Assembly: GCA_051870755.1 (NCBI GenBank)
Contig: JBJECE010000001.1
Location: 1 to 64,000 of the forward strand
From: W0P28-013 sp051870755
GTDB taxonomy: Bacteria; Bacteroidota; Bacteroidia; Bacteroidales; Paludibacteraceae
Reading direction: 5' to 3'
Length of the DNA: 64,000 bases
The notes under the pieces were generated by a model, which was not told where the DNA came from, did not search any database, and saw nothing but the letters and a program-made list of their open reading frames with translations. Each line of letters opens with the position of its first letter. The stretch's first letter is position 1. Of this stretch, positions 17,303-26,737 are shown piece by piece. The position numbers and the translations under genes were made by a program.

Positions 17303-17998
17303 ATGAAAAAAGTATTTTTTATCTTTTCGTTGATGTTGGGTGCTACAACATTAGTGGCAAAACCCAAAATGGTTTCTATTAGCGTAGAACCAAAAGAAGC
17401 AGCAATTTATGTCAATAATACCTTTATTGGCAATGGTTATGGCGAATTTAGAAAGCCCAAAAAAGATGCTGTTGTTGTTATTCGCATTGAAAATGCAGAA
17501 TACATTCCCGTATTAACCAAATTTTATGGGACGGATAAGCGCACCAATCTTTCATTTACATTACAAAGTGATGGCTTTTATAGAGCTTCGGCAGCCTCTG
17601 GCATTGTCAACAAGTTTTTTACTGTTGATGTAGATCCTCGTTATTACACTATTGACAATGGTGAAATCAACGTTAAACCAGCGTGGAAATTGTTACACCA
17701 AATCTTATTAAATTACTTTAATGAACTATCTATGACAGATATGTATGGTGGCTATGTTCAAACACCATGGCAATATAAAACGTTTTTGCAATCAAATAAG
17801 CAAATACGAAATCGTGTTACCATTCGTGATATTTCAACTCCAGACAGAATCGCTTTCCAAATCAAAATTGAATCTGAAGTAGCAAATGCTAGCGCCGCCA
17901 AACATGGTGAATTTACAGCAATTGATCGCATTGTTAAAGAACTTGAACCTATGATTCAAGAATTACAAACAAGAATAGGAAAAGTAAGTAGTTTATAA
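17303..17998 (+). CDS. Secreted PEGA-domain protein
   Basis: 231 residues with a Sec signal peptide (MKKVFFIFSLMLGATTLVAK). Residues about 24-85 are a PEGA-like repeat (VSISVEPKEAAIYVNNTFIG). The remaining 140 residues have no motif I recognise (YFNELSMTDMYGGYVQTPWQ). It lies 12 nt after the small lipoprotein and 29 nt before the next secreted protein. All three are AT-rich and probably function together at the cell envelope. Confidence 0.65.
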   Translation: MKKVFFIFSLMLGATTLVAKPKMVSISVEPKEAAIYVNNTFIGNGYGEFRKPKKDAVVVIRIENAEYIPVLTKFYGTDKRTNLSFTLQSDGFYRASAASGIVNKFFTVDVDPRYYTIDNGEINVKPAWKLLHQILLNYFNELSMTDMYGGYVQTPWQYKTFLQSNKQIRNRVTIRDISTPDRIAFQIKIESEVANASAAKHGEFTAIDRIVKELEPMIQELQTRIGKVSSL

Positions 17999-18027
17999 TT
18001 TTTTTACCTAATTTATTTTTGAACACT

Positions 18028-18654
18028 ATGAAAAAAATAATCTTATTGTGCACAATAGCACTTTTGGCAACAGTAAATGTTTTAGGGCAATCTTTTAAAG
18101 AAACTTTTGATAGTAATTCTTTGAAATGGACAGAATGTACGATTGATAATAAGGAAAACATCAAATCGTTCATAGATAAAGGCGTATTAACTGTACATTC
18201 CGAAAAAACATTTAATATGTTTACCGGAGAAACGATGTATTCTTTTTCTGAATCAATGTGTTATGCTCCAATTGATGTTCAAAAACCATTTAAGGTTATA
18301 ACACACTTCAGGTATGATGATGAGGATTATATTTGTGGTATACGCTTTAATATGAGAGATAATGGTACATATTATGCGATTGTGCTCAGTCCATCGGCTA
18401 AAAAAATCTATTGTCAGCGTTCGGTTGACAACATTGTCGTTGGTAGTATATATCAAGGCATATCTTTCCCAAAACTAAAAAAAGGAGAAAATTATGAATT
18501 AGTCCTTGAAAACAATGGTGGCGATTTAACGGTAACTTTCCAAAACCTACCTGTGTTTGAATTACGTTATATGCCATGCGAATACAACGGATTTGGATTC
18601 TTTACAAAAGGCGATATCAATATGTATGTTGATGATGTAGAATTTATCCAATAA
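18028..18654 (+). CDS. Secreted protein with concanavalin-like (DUF1080-type) fold, putative
   Basis: 208 residues with a signal peptide (MKKIILLCTIALLATVNVLG) and cleavage before QSFKETFD. The mature pattern FKETFDSNSLKWTE, YICGIRFNMRDNGTYYAIVL, GENYELVLENNGGDLTVTFQ and a final DDVEFIQ is typical of jelly-roll domains of the 3-keto-disaccharide-hydrolase/LamG type. It has no visible catalytic residues, so a glycan-binding role is as likely as an enzyme. It is last in the three-gene AT-rich set and followed by a palindromic terminator. Confidence 0.6.
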   Translation: MKKIILLCTIALLATVNVLGQSFKETFDSNSLKWTECTIDNKENIKSFIDKGVLTVHSEKTFNMFTGETMYSFSESMCYAPIDVQKPFKVITHFRYDDEDYICGIRFNMRDNGTYYAIVLSPSAKKIYCQRSVDNIVVGSIYQGISFPKLKKGENYELVLENNGGDLTVTFQNLPVFELRYMPCEYNGFGFFTKGDINMYVDDVEFIQ

Positions 18655-18681
18655 AAATCACAAAGACACTTACTTTTCTAT

Positions 18682-18716
18682 AGTCCATTGTCGGATCCGA
18701 CAATGGACTTATTTAT
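18682..18716 (+). terminator. Terminator with 28-bp perfect palindrome
   Basis: Positions 18682-18709 are a perfect 28-bp palindrome (AGTCCATTGTCGGA and its reverse complement) followed by a T-rich stretch. It ends the secreted-protein operon. Confidence 0.7.
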
Positions 18717-18775
18717 GTATAATATATACTTCTACCATAATGATGCGTTCAAGAAATGAACGGAAAATTTTTACG

Positions 18776-18794
18776 CCTGCCTGCAGTAGGCAGG
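18776..18794. repeat. Dispersed palindrome CCTGCCT...AGGCAGG, site 1
   Basis: CCTGCCTGCAGTAGGCAGG lies in the spacer before the convergent helicase gene. Related palindromes occur at 41074, 45298 and 48633. Confidence 0.65.
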
Positions 18795-18834
18795 GGAACG
18801 AGGAGCGAAGCGACGGATGCATTACGCAATAGTG

Positions 18835-20091
18835 CTAACTTTGTTTATTTCTTTTCGCTTTGCGTTTGTCATGGTGTTTGTTGTTGCTGCGCTTTTTGCC
18901 GTAGAATTTTTTGCGTGGTTTTGGGTCGGCCGGCACGTCGGCTACGGGGTCGGCCAAGCTGGCAATATCGTCGGGGAGTGGCCGCCGTTCGATGGTTTTT
19001 TCAATAAATTTTTCGATTTTGTCGAAACGCAGGCGGTCTTTGGGTGTAACAAACGTCAGACCGATACCTTTGGCGCCGGCGCGTGCCGTACGTCCGATGC
19101 GGTGCACATAGTCTTCGGCTTGTTTGGGCACATCGAAGTTGATGACGAGTTCGATGTCGTCGATGTCGATGCCGCGCGATACCACGTCGGTGGCGACCAA
19201 AATGTTGACTTTGTTGTTTTTGTAGTCGAGCATTACTTGGGTGCGTTCGGTTTGCTCCAAATCGCTGTGCATTTGCGCCACAGGTAGGTGTAGTTGTCGC
19301 AGTTGTCGGTAGAGGTCGCGTACTTTCTCTTTCGATGCGGCGAAGATGAGCGTTTTCCCGAACTGTTGTTCGGCGAAAAGGGCTTTTATCAGCGGCAGTT
19401 TTTGCGTTTCTTGCAGCAAATAAACTCCTTGTGTGATGCCGTCGGCCGGTTTCGAGACAGCGATTTTTACTTCGGCAGGATTGACGAGGACGGTGCGTGC
19501 CAATTTTTCGACGTCGGGCGGGAATGTGGCCGAGAACATCAGTGTTTGTCGTTGTTTGGGCAGGTGGCTGATGATTTCGATGATGTCGTCGTAGAAACCA
19601 ATATCGAGCATGCGGTCGGCTTCGTCGAGTACGAGGCATTCAACGCCACTCAAGTCGGCTTCGCAGTAACGCAGGTGTGCCAATAGTCGTCCGGGTGTGG
19701 CCACGATGATGTCGCTACCTTTGGCAAATGCGCGTTGTTGTTGTGCGAATGCCACGCCGTCGTTGCCACCCGAAACGGCAATCCACGATATGTTGCTGTA
19801 GTAGGCAAATCCTTCCAAAAGTTGGTCGACCTGCAATGCCAATTCGCGTGTCGGCACCAAAATCAGTGCATTCACTTTGTCGGAAGCATGGCCTCCGCGA
19901 ATCAATTTTTCGAGTATTGGCAGCAGATAAGCCGCTGTTTTGCCGGTGCCGGTTTGTGCCGATGCGAGTAGGTCGCGGCCTTCCAAAACGAGTGGAATGG
20001 CGCGTTCTTGCACGGGCGTGCAGGTTTCGAAGTGCATGTCGTAAAGGGCGTCGAGTAGGTCGTCGTGCAGGTCAAGTTCGTCGAACAGCAT
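18835..20091 (-). CDS. DEAD-box ATP-dependent RNA helicase (RhlE-like)
   Basis: 418 residues with all helicase motifs: Q-motif region TPVQERAIP, Walker A AQTGTGKT (45-52), PTRELA, VLDEADRML, FSATFP, VATDVVSRGIDI and HRIGRTARAG. The short basic C-terminal tail (KPRKKFYGKKRSNNKHHDKR) follows the core directly, as in RhlE-type helicases that remodel ribosomal or mRNA structures. The start at MLFDELDL is preferred over a longer in-frame start because it gives the conserved beginning and lies 31 nt after the promoter at 20123. Confidence 0.93.
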   Translation of the reverse strand: MLFDELDLHDDLLDALYDMHFETCTPVQERAIPLVLEGRDLLASAQTGTGKTAAYLLPILEKLIRGGHASDKVNALILVPTRELALQVDQLLEGFAYYSNISWIAVSGGNDGVAFAQQQRAFAKGSDIIVATPGRLLAHLRYCEADLSGVECLVLDEADRMLDIGFYDDIIEIISHLPKQRQTLMFSATFPPDVEKLARTVLVNPAEVKIAVSKPADGITQGVYLLQETQKLPLIKALFAEQQFGKTLIFAASKEKVRDLYRQLRQLHLPVAQMHSDLEQTERTQVMLDYKNNKVNILVATDVVSRGIDIDDIELVINFDVPKQAEDYVHRIGRTARAGAKGIGLTFVTPKDRLRFDKIEKFIEKTIERRPLPDDIASLADPVADVPADPKPRKKFYGKKRSNNKHHDKRKAKRNKQS

Positions 20092-20122
20092 AATGGTTAT
20101 TTTTTTACATTCGTTAGTGCGT

Positions 20123-20131
20123 GCAAAGATA
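20123..20131 (-). promoter_or_regulatory. -7 promoter element for the DEAD-box helicase
   Basis: TATCTTTGC on the minus strand, 31 nt before the chosen start codon. Confidence 0.6.
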
Positions 20132-20156
20132 CGAAAAAAATCGGCAGAATGCGATT

Positions 20157-20187
20157 TTGTTAATACAGCCTTTTTTACTAATTTTGC
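20157..20187 (+). promoter_or_regulatory. Promoter for the outer-membrane barrel gene
   Basis: TTG (20157-20159), a 19-bp spacer and TAATTTTGC (20179-20187), 18 nt before the start codon. Confidence 0.65.
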
Positions 20188-20205
20188 AACTTCTAAATTC
20201 AAAAT

Positions 20206-22672
20206 ATGTTAAGGTACTGTTTTCGTGGTCTGTTCTTATTGTTTAGCGTCGCGGCTGTGGCGCAAACGGCGACTATATCCAACGATACGGTGCATGGTTA
20301 TGGTGCTGAGGAACGTAGGAGTGAATTTTTTCGCGAGTGGTATCAGTATGGCGAGTTGCAGCATTACCTTGACAATTTTTCCGATTATGTTGTTTACGAA
20401 GCCGAAACGACGGGCGAGTGGGCATTGCCCGAACAGATGGTTTTTTCGGTGCATGGCAATTCGTTCCGATGGAACAGATATTATTTGAACGATTTTCGGA
20501 TTGACAGTCGCTTTTGGGCCGGTAGCACCTTGTTCCAACTTGACATGATGGAACAGTCGCTTGTACTCGATTATCATCGTGGTGCATTGCATTTTACCAC
20601 TGACAGTTTGCGCTCGAATAAAATTTCGTTGAGTGGCAACGTTGGCGGTTTGGGTGGCTTGGCGCCCGGCACGAAAGAGATGCTCGAATGGCAGCATGCG
20701 GCAGCTGTGTCGCGCCTCTATTTGGAAGAATCGCTCACAACGCGCATGCACCAAATTGGTGGCGGACAAGTGGATTTTGTCTATGGTATTCCTGCTTTCG
20801 GTCGACAGTTTTATCAGCATGTGTATGCTAACTATGGGCGTCGGCAACAACTGAAATTTGATTATCAAGGTTTGTGCGGTACCTACGATACGGATTATTA
20901 TAAGGTGCAAATTGACGGCCGAGTGCCGTTACCCGAAAATCGGTTGGTTGATCAACTCAATTACATTGTGTCGGCGCAAAAACGTGGCGATATGTTCGCC
21001 GAATTTATGTATAACGAGAACGAATTGGCTACGCAAGTTTCGCATTCGGCATCGCTCTACGGTACAAAAAATTATGGCCGTAACGGTCGTTTGACTACAG
21101 GATTGACGTTTGCGCACCACAAAGTGCGTCATAACGAACTTGAGTTTACGCGCAATGTGGTTGATCAGGACGGCGAAGCTTTCGAACCTTGGTATGCCGA
21201 CGGACAGACGAGCGAACTTAACTGGTCGGTCAATTATGATTATCGCATTGCACCATGGCTCAATTTCAAAATCGATGCATACAATTCGTTGATGTACTTC
21301 GCACCATCGACTACGGAATGGCAAAATGATATTACATTCCGTCGTTTGAATGATGCGGATTATACGCCACTGTATCGGTACGAATGGTCGTCGGCAGCGT
21401 TTACATCGGGTTTACTCGAGAATGCTTTTTCACTCAATGCGGCCAAGCAACTGCTGCCGTGGTTGAACGTGCATGGCATGGTAGCGTTTACGCTCGACGG
21501 TATGTTGTTGAAAAACAAATCGCTGGTTACGCCGTCGTGGGAGGCATCGTTGGGTATTCATATGAAACCGGCTGAATGGTTTGAGATGGACGAATTATCG
21601 CACACGCTATTCGTACAATGATATTTTGTATATGAGCGATGACTATATGAACGGTATAGTTAATTATGTGTCCGGCGATTTTTTGACTACCACAGGTGGC
21701 AAATACCATCAGTGGGGCAATCGCCTGATGCAGCCGCAGTATTTTATGCTTGATCTGCCGTTCAAATTTACGTTCGGACGGCATGAAATAAGCGTTTTGA
21801 ATAGTGTCAAAAAATATTACAACACTTGGACTACACGTTTTGCCGATGAGGCATCGCAGTCGTTTACGGCAGTCGATGTTACACAGAATGGTTATGATAA
21901 TATTGATTATCAGGTATTTGCGATGAATCCGACCGAACGCAATTATGTGGTGGAACGCGAGGGTGCCGTCGGATCGAATTTCTTGTTCAATACGCCGCTT
22001 TTCGCCTCAAACCTGATAAAATACACCTACAATGGTCGGAAAGTCTTTTTCTCGTTCGGTTGGCAGAGTTATTGCGTGTCGGGTACATCGGCCTTGGGCA
22101 ATGGTGTGCTGTCCAACAATATCGGCGTGTTGAGCGAATCGACAGCATCGCCAAACAGCGCCTTAAACAATGCCAATATGGCTCAAACCGATGCCGGTGT
22201 GCGTCGTTTGGGGCGCAACGACCAAGACCGTGCTTTCATCGCACGGCTGCAGTTGGGCGTGAACATTACACCGAATTGGCAACTATCGTTGAGCGGCAAA
22301 TTCAAAGACGGAACGCCGTTTACCAACTATCGTACAGCACTTTATACCGATGCGGCCGGCAATCGTCAGGCCGTGGTGTGGAATGCCGATACCAAAGGCG
22401 ACAATACCGTCGATGCACATTTCGGCAAGCGCGAAGATTCGTTTTTCAATTTCGACATAAGGCTGCGCTATCGCGGCGCGATTCGTGGCGTGCCGTTTTC
22501 GGCCGAGGCTGTCTGCTACAATTTTTGGGATTTCGGTACGGCGTTGGGCGAATATACATTCGATTATAATGCCGCTACCGGCACCGATGTGCCGGGCAAT
22601 CGGTATGCGTTGCAACTATGCGTGCCGCGTGGTTTAATTGTGAAGTTATGCGTAGGACTCGACAAACATTAA
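20206..22672 (+). pseudogene. Outer-membrane beta-barrel protein (TonB-receptor-like), broken by a frameshift
   Basis: Two overlapping frames together encode about 820 residues of one protein. The first frame (20206-21621) has a signal peptide ending AAVAQ and many alternating beta-strand patterns with aromatic girdles (HGNSFRWNRYYLNDFRIDSR, then WLNFKIDAYNSLMYF). The second (open from about 21572 to 22672) continues the barrel (NYRTRYSYNDILYMSDDYMN, FNFDIRLRYRGAIRGVPFSA) to RGLIVKLCVGLDKH. The switch lies at about 21577-21590, at TTTGAGATGG. Loss of one GAGAT unit from a tandem pair would explain it; a sequencing error is equally possible. A TonB box was not identified, so substrate and exact family are open. 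Confidence 0.7.
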
Positions 22673-24618
22673 CGGCGCTGGCATATATTGTGGGCGTGCA
22701 TGCTTTGTGCCTGTTGGCATTGAGCGTGTGTCGTGTGTTGTTGCTCGTGGCCAATTTGCCCGCAGGCACAGTACAGTGGGCGTGGCTCTGTCGGGCGATG
22801 CTTATCGGCATTAAATTCGACAATTTGATAGCGTCGTATGTGTCGGCGTTGCCGTTGGTGGCGCTGTCGGTTTTGGCATTGACGGCGTCTGAAGAGTCGT
22901 TTTTTGAACGTCTGATGGGCGTGGCGGCCAAAGTGTCGGCGTGGTTCTATGGCGTGGTGTACACGTTTGGCTTGGTGATAGAAGTGGCCAATGCGCGTTA
23001 CTATCGTTTTTTCGACAATCATCTGAATATTTCGGTAACCGAGTGGTTTGCCTTTGCCGGCGACACGGCGGGTATGATTTTTGGCGATGCAACGAATTGG
23101 CTTTTCATTGTCATTGGCGTTGTATTGATCGTCCTATTTTGGCTGGCGTTGTGGCGTTTTACGCACTTTTTTGTGCGACGTATGGCAGCGTGTCGGTTGC
23201 CCCGACAATCGGGCGGCAAAGATTGGGCGTGTGCCATCGCAGTGGTCGTTTTGTCGTGGGGATTCTGTTTTTGCGGCATTCGTGGTTCGTTTCAACGTTA
23301 TCCGCTGAATGTTAGTTTTGCCTATTTTTGCGACCACCCGTTTTATAATCGGTTGGGCGTCAATCCGATTTTTAACATTATCAAAAGTGCGGAATACATT
23401 GCGGACGATTTACCGACAATTTTGCAGGTGGACGAACAGGAGGCGCTGGCGGCTGTCGGGCGGGAGTTGGGCACGCAAACGACCGATTCGGTTTGCCCAC
23501 TACGGCGGCGTGTGGCGGCCACTGATGGTTTTGGCAAACGCAATGTGGTGATTGTGCTGATGGAGTCGATGAGTACCGATTATCTCGACGTTGTGCATAA
23601 GGGACGTTATATCACGCCTTATTTGTCGGATTTGCGGCACAAGTCGTTCTATTTCAACAACTTCTATTCGGCCGGCGTGCATACCAACAACGGCATCACG
23701 GCTACGTTGTATGGCTATGGTCCCGATTTTGCCAAAGCCACCATGAAAGTGCCTTCCAATCAATATATGGGTTTGCCGTATGCGCTGCAACAACACGGTT
23801 ACAACACCTATGTCTTTGTAACCGGCAATCCGCAGTACGACAATATGAACTCATTCTTCTACGACAATAGCATTGAGCGCATTTTTTCGCTCTACGATTA
23901 TCCGTCGCATGAGGCGGTGAACAATTTTGGCGTGCCTGATGATTATATGTTTTCGTATGGCTTGGACTATTTGCAACAGCGTGCCGATACGACAACCACA
24001 CCATTTTTCGCACTTTTCGTTACTGTCAGCAACCACATGCCGTTTGTCATTCCCGAACAATATCGTGAAGCCGGTGCCGACGACGAACAATGCATCGTGG
24101 CGTATGCCGACGATGCTGTGCGGCAGTTTATGGAACAGGCGCAACAATCGGATTGGGGCAAAAATACCGTGTTTGTGTTGCTCGGCGACCACGGCAGCTT
24201 GGCACCGACTTGCTACGACTATAACATACGGCACAATACGGTGCCTTGTTTTATTGTTGCCGCAGGATTAACCGATACGATAGCAACGCAACCTGCTCAA
24301 CAACAAGATATTACGCCAACCGTTATGGCCTTGCTGGGATTGCCCTATACGGATAATACCATGGGTGTCAATCAGTTGGAGCAAAGGCGCGAATACGCCT
24401 ATTTTGTCAATAACGATCATTTGGGGTGCAGCGATGGCGAGTGGCTTTATAGTTATGGCATCAACACCGGCAAAGAGTGCTTGTATCGTTTAGGCGATCA
24501 CAACGACAGAAGTGCCGACGAACCGGCACGTTTGCAGCAGATGCGGCAGTATGCGGTGCAACACCAATTGATCAATCTGCAAGCCGTAAAACACAAATGG
24601 ACTACGCCATGCGAATAG
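22648..24618 (+). CDS. LTA-synthase-family (sulfatase-type) phosphotransferase
   Basis: A 656-residue membrane enzyme. The first 190 residues hold about five helices, followed by an extracytoplasmic alkaline-phosphatase-type domain. Metal and active-site residues are visible: VVIVLMESMST (Glu near 307), AGVHTNNGITATLYG with the nucleophile Thr near 346, and FVLLGDHGSL. The family transfers glycerol- or ethanolamine-phosphate-type groups to surface glycans or lipids; in this Gram-negative setting a modified LPS or glycan is more likely than lipoteichoic acid. The start overlaps the barrel gene by 25 nt, and the next glycosyltransferase begins inside its last codons. Confidence 0.85.
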   Translation: MRRTRQTLTALAYIVGVHALCLLALSVCRVLLLVANLPAGTVQWAWLCRAMLIGIKFDNLIASYVSALPLVALSVLALTASEESFFERLMGVAAKVSAWFYGVVYTFGLVIEVANARYYRFFDNHLNISVTEWFAFAGDTAGMIFGDATNWLFIVIGVVLIVLFWLALWRFTHFFVRRMAACRLPRQSGGKDWACAIAVVVLSWGFCFCGIRGSFQRYPLNVSFAYFCDHPFYNRLGVNPIFNIIKSAEYIADDLPTILQVDEQEALAAVGRELGTQTTDSVCPLRRRVAATDGFGKRNVVIVLMESMSTDYLDVVHKGRYITPYLSDLRHKSFYFNNFYSAGVHTNNGITATLYGYGPDFAKATMKVPSNQYMGLPYALQQHGYNTYVFVTGNPQYDNMNSFFYDNSIERIFSLYDYPSHEAVNNFGVPDDYMFSYGLDYLQQRADTTTTPFFALFVTVSNHMPFVIPEQYREAGADDEQCIVAYADDAVRQFMEQAQQSDWGKNTVFVLLGDHGSLAPTCYDYNIRHNTVPCFIVAAGLTDTIATQPAQQQDITPTVMALLGLPYTDNTMGVNQLEQRREYAYFVNNDHLGCSDGEWLYSYGINTGKECLYRLGDHNDRSADEPARLQQMRQYAVQHQLINLQAVKHKWTTPCE

Positions 24619-25694
24619 GATTTGATGCAAAACGGGCTTATCACAATGCGCGTGGCTTGGGCAATTACAGTCGCGATGTGATTCGCATACTCACTGCGTA
24701 TGCGCCGCACAACGATTATGTGCTTTACGCCAAACCTTCGTCCAAGTATCATTTTGCCGGAACGACGACCATTGCTCCTGCCGGCTTGTACAGCGCAGTG
24801 CCGGCGTTGTGGCGCACTTTTGGATGCTTGTCGCACATGCAAGGGCTGGATGTTTTTCACGGCTTGTCGGGCGAACTTCCCTACGGCATTCATCGGCAGA
24901 AGTTGCTGAAAGTGGTAACGATGCACGATGCCATTTTTATGCGCTATCCCGAATTGTACAGCGCCACCTATCGCCGTCTGTTTGCCGCCAAAGTGCGTTA
25001 TGCACTGCGTGCTGCCGATGTGGTCGTGGCCATTTCGGAACAGACAAAACGCGATTTGATCGAGTTTTTTGCCGCCGATGAACGCAAAATTCGAGTTGTT
25101 TATCAAGGATGCAGCAACTTGTTTCGGCAACCGGTGCCGGCGGAGTGTTGCGCGCAGGTGCGCCGTAAGTACAATTTGCCCGATTCGTTTGTGCTGACGG
25201 TTGGTGCGATAGAACCGCGCAAAAATCTCGAAAATCTGATTCGGGCTATGGCGCTGTCGGCTACTAAATTGGCGATAGTCGCCGTTGGTGGCGCGTCGCA
25301 TTATGCCGATCAAATGGCGGTGTTGGCCGAGCGGTTGGGCGTGCAGTTGCGGCTGTTGCACGGCGTGCCGCAAACCGATTTGCCGCCGTTGTACAAAAGT
25401 GCTGCCGTGTTTGCCTATCCGTCGTTGTTCGAGGGTTTTGGTATTCCCATTCTCGAAGCCATGTGTGTGGGCGTGCCGGTGCTGACATCGCAGGGCGGCT
25501 GTTTCCCCGAAACGGGTGGCGAGGCCGCGTTGTATGCCGATCCGCTTTGCCCCGACGACGTTGCCGCCAAATTGCAAGAAATTTTGGCCGACGACACGCT
25601 GCAAAATCGCATGGTGGACGCAGGACGTGTGCAGGCCGCCAAATTCACTGACGAAAAAATCGCCGAAAACCTCTTAAACGTGTACGCCGGATGA
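24609..25694 (+). CDS. Glycosyltransferase family 4, first copy
   Basis: A 361-residue GT-B-fold glycosyltransferase. The N-terminal half begins MRIGFDAKRAYHNARGLGNY and the C-terminal half carries TVGAIEPRKNLENLIRA and the nucleotide-sugar motif EGFGIPILEAMCVGVPV. Such enzymes add hexoses or deoxyhexoses to lipid-linked or LPS glycans on the cytoplasmic side. An alternative start four codons earlier is possible. It overlaps the upstream gene by 10 nt and the next GT4 gene by an ATGA junction, indicating translational coupling. Confidence 0.9.
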   Translation: MRIGFDAKRAYHNARGLGNYSRDVIRILTAYAPHNDYVLYAKPSSKYHFAGTTTIAPAGLYSAVPALWRTFGCLSHMQGLDVFHGLSGELPYGIHRQKLLKVVTMHDAIFMRYPELYSATYRRLFAAKVRYALRAADVVVAISEQTKRDLIEFFAADERKIRVVYQGCSNLFRQPVPAECCAQVRRKYNLPDSFVLTVGAIEPRKNLENLIRAMALSATKLAIVAVGGASHYADQMAVLAERLGVQLRLLHGVPQTDLPPLYKSAAVFAYPSLFEGFGIPILEAMCVGVPVLTSQGGCFPETGGEAALYADPLCPDDVAAKLQEILADDTLQNRMVDAGRVQAAKFTDEKIAENLLNVYAG

Positions 25695-26737
25695 ATATTC
25701 TGATAGATTTGTCGATATTGAAAAATGTAAATTGTGGTTTGGGGCAGGTCGCTCTCAACTATGGTTACTATTTTCGCGATGCGTATGAGCCTTGCGCCGA
25801 CGAACAGCTTTACTTGTTGGTGCCGAAAAATTTTGTCGGGCAATTTGGCCATGCTGTGAAATATGTGGTTGCGCGCAAGATTTATCGCCTTTTCCCGTGG
25901 CTCATCGGTCGCCGCTTCGATGTGTGGCATGCCATTCATCAACTGTCGCGGTACACACCTTTTTGTCGCAAATATGTGCTGACAATACACGATTTCAATT
26001 TTGTGTACGAAAAACAGGGACATAAAATTGATAAATATCTGCGCAAAATACAGCGCAAGGTCGATGCCGCCGATAAAATTGTGTGCATATCGCAGTTTGC
26101 TAAACGGGAGACCGAAAAATTTGTGCAACTGCATGGTAAATCAATCGATGTCGTGTATAACGGCATAGAACGTATTGATTTACAGCCTGATAGTCGTCCG
26201 TTGCAAGTGGATGCGACGCAACCTTTCGTGTTTACCATCGGCGAAGTGAAGGAGAAGAAAAATTTTCACGTTTTGCTCGATATGATGTCGCATCTGCCTC
26301 AGTATCAACTTTATATCGCGGGGAAAGATGCAACGCCTTATGCCGATGCCATTCGCCGGCAGGTTGCCGAAAAAGGTCTGACGAACGTGCATTTGCTGGG
26401 CATTGTTTCGCCGGCGGAAAAGGTGTGGCTCTATCGTCATTGCAGCGCATTCTTGTTCCCGTCGTTGTTTGAGGGTTTCGGGCTGCCGGTGCTCGAGGCG
26501 ATGTTGTTTCGTCGGCCGGTGGTTTGTTCACAAGAGACCAGTTTGATAGAAATAGGAGGAATGCATGTGCAATTCTTCGAGAAAGGCTATCCGCCCAAGG
26601 AGTCGGCAGAGTTGATAGAGAGAGTCATCCATTCTTTATCAGAGAACCAAACAGGTGCTGCTTTCACTTATGCAACTTCATTTTCATGGAAAAATCATAT
26701 GCAAAAATATCTTACAATATACAGAAAAGATGAATAG
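25691..26737 (+). CDS. Glycosyltransferase family 4, second copy
   Basis: A 348-residue GT4 enzyme starting NILIDLSILKNVNCGLGQVA. The C-terminal half has TIGEVKEKKNFHVLLDM and EGFGLPVLEAMLFRRPVVCS with the conserved E...E pair. Sugar specificity cannot be read. From about 26530 to the end the base composition turns markedly AT-rich and stays so through the next two genes, unlike the first 800 bp of this gene. This suggests that the 3' end came with an acquired segment. It overlaps the O-antigen ligase gene by 8 nt. Confidence 0.9.
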   Translation: MNILIDLSILKNVNCGLGQVALNYGYYFRDAYEPCADEQLYLLVPKNFVGQFGHAVKYVVARKIYRLFPWLIGRRFDVWHAIHQLSRYTPFCRKYVLTIHDFNFVYEKQGHKIDKYLRKIQRKVDAADKIVCISQFAKRETEKFVQLHGKSIDVVYNGIERIDLQPDSRPLQVDATQPFVFTIGEVKEKKNFHVLLDMMSHLPQYQLYIAGKDATPYADAIRRQVAEKGLTNVHLLGIVSPAEKVWLYRHCSAFLFPSLFEGFGLPVLEAMLFRRPVVCSQETSLIEIGGMHVQFFEKGYPPKESAELIERVIHSLSENQTGAAFTYATSFSWKNHMQKYLTIYRKDE

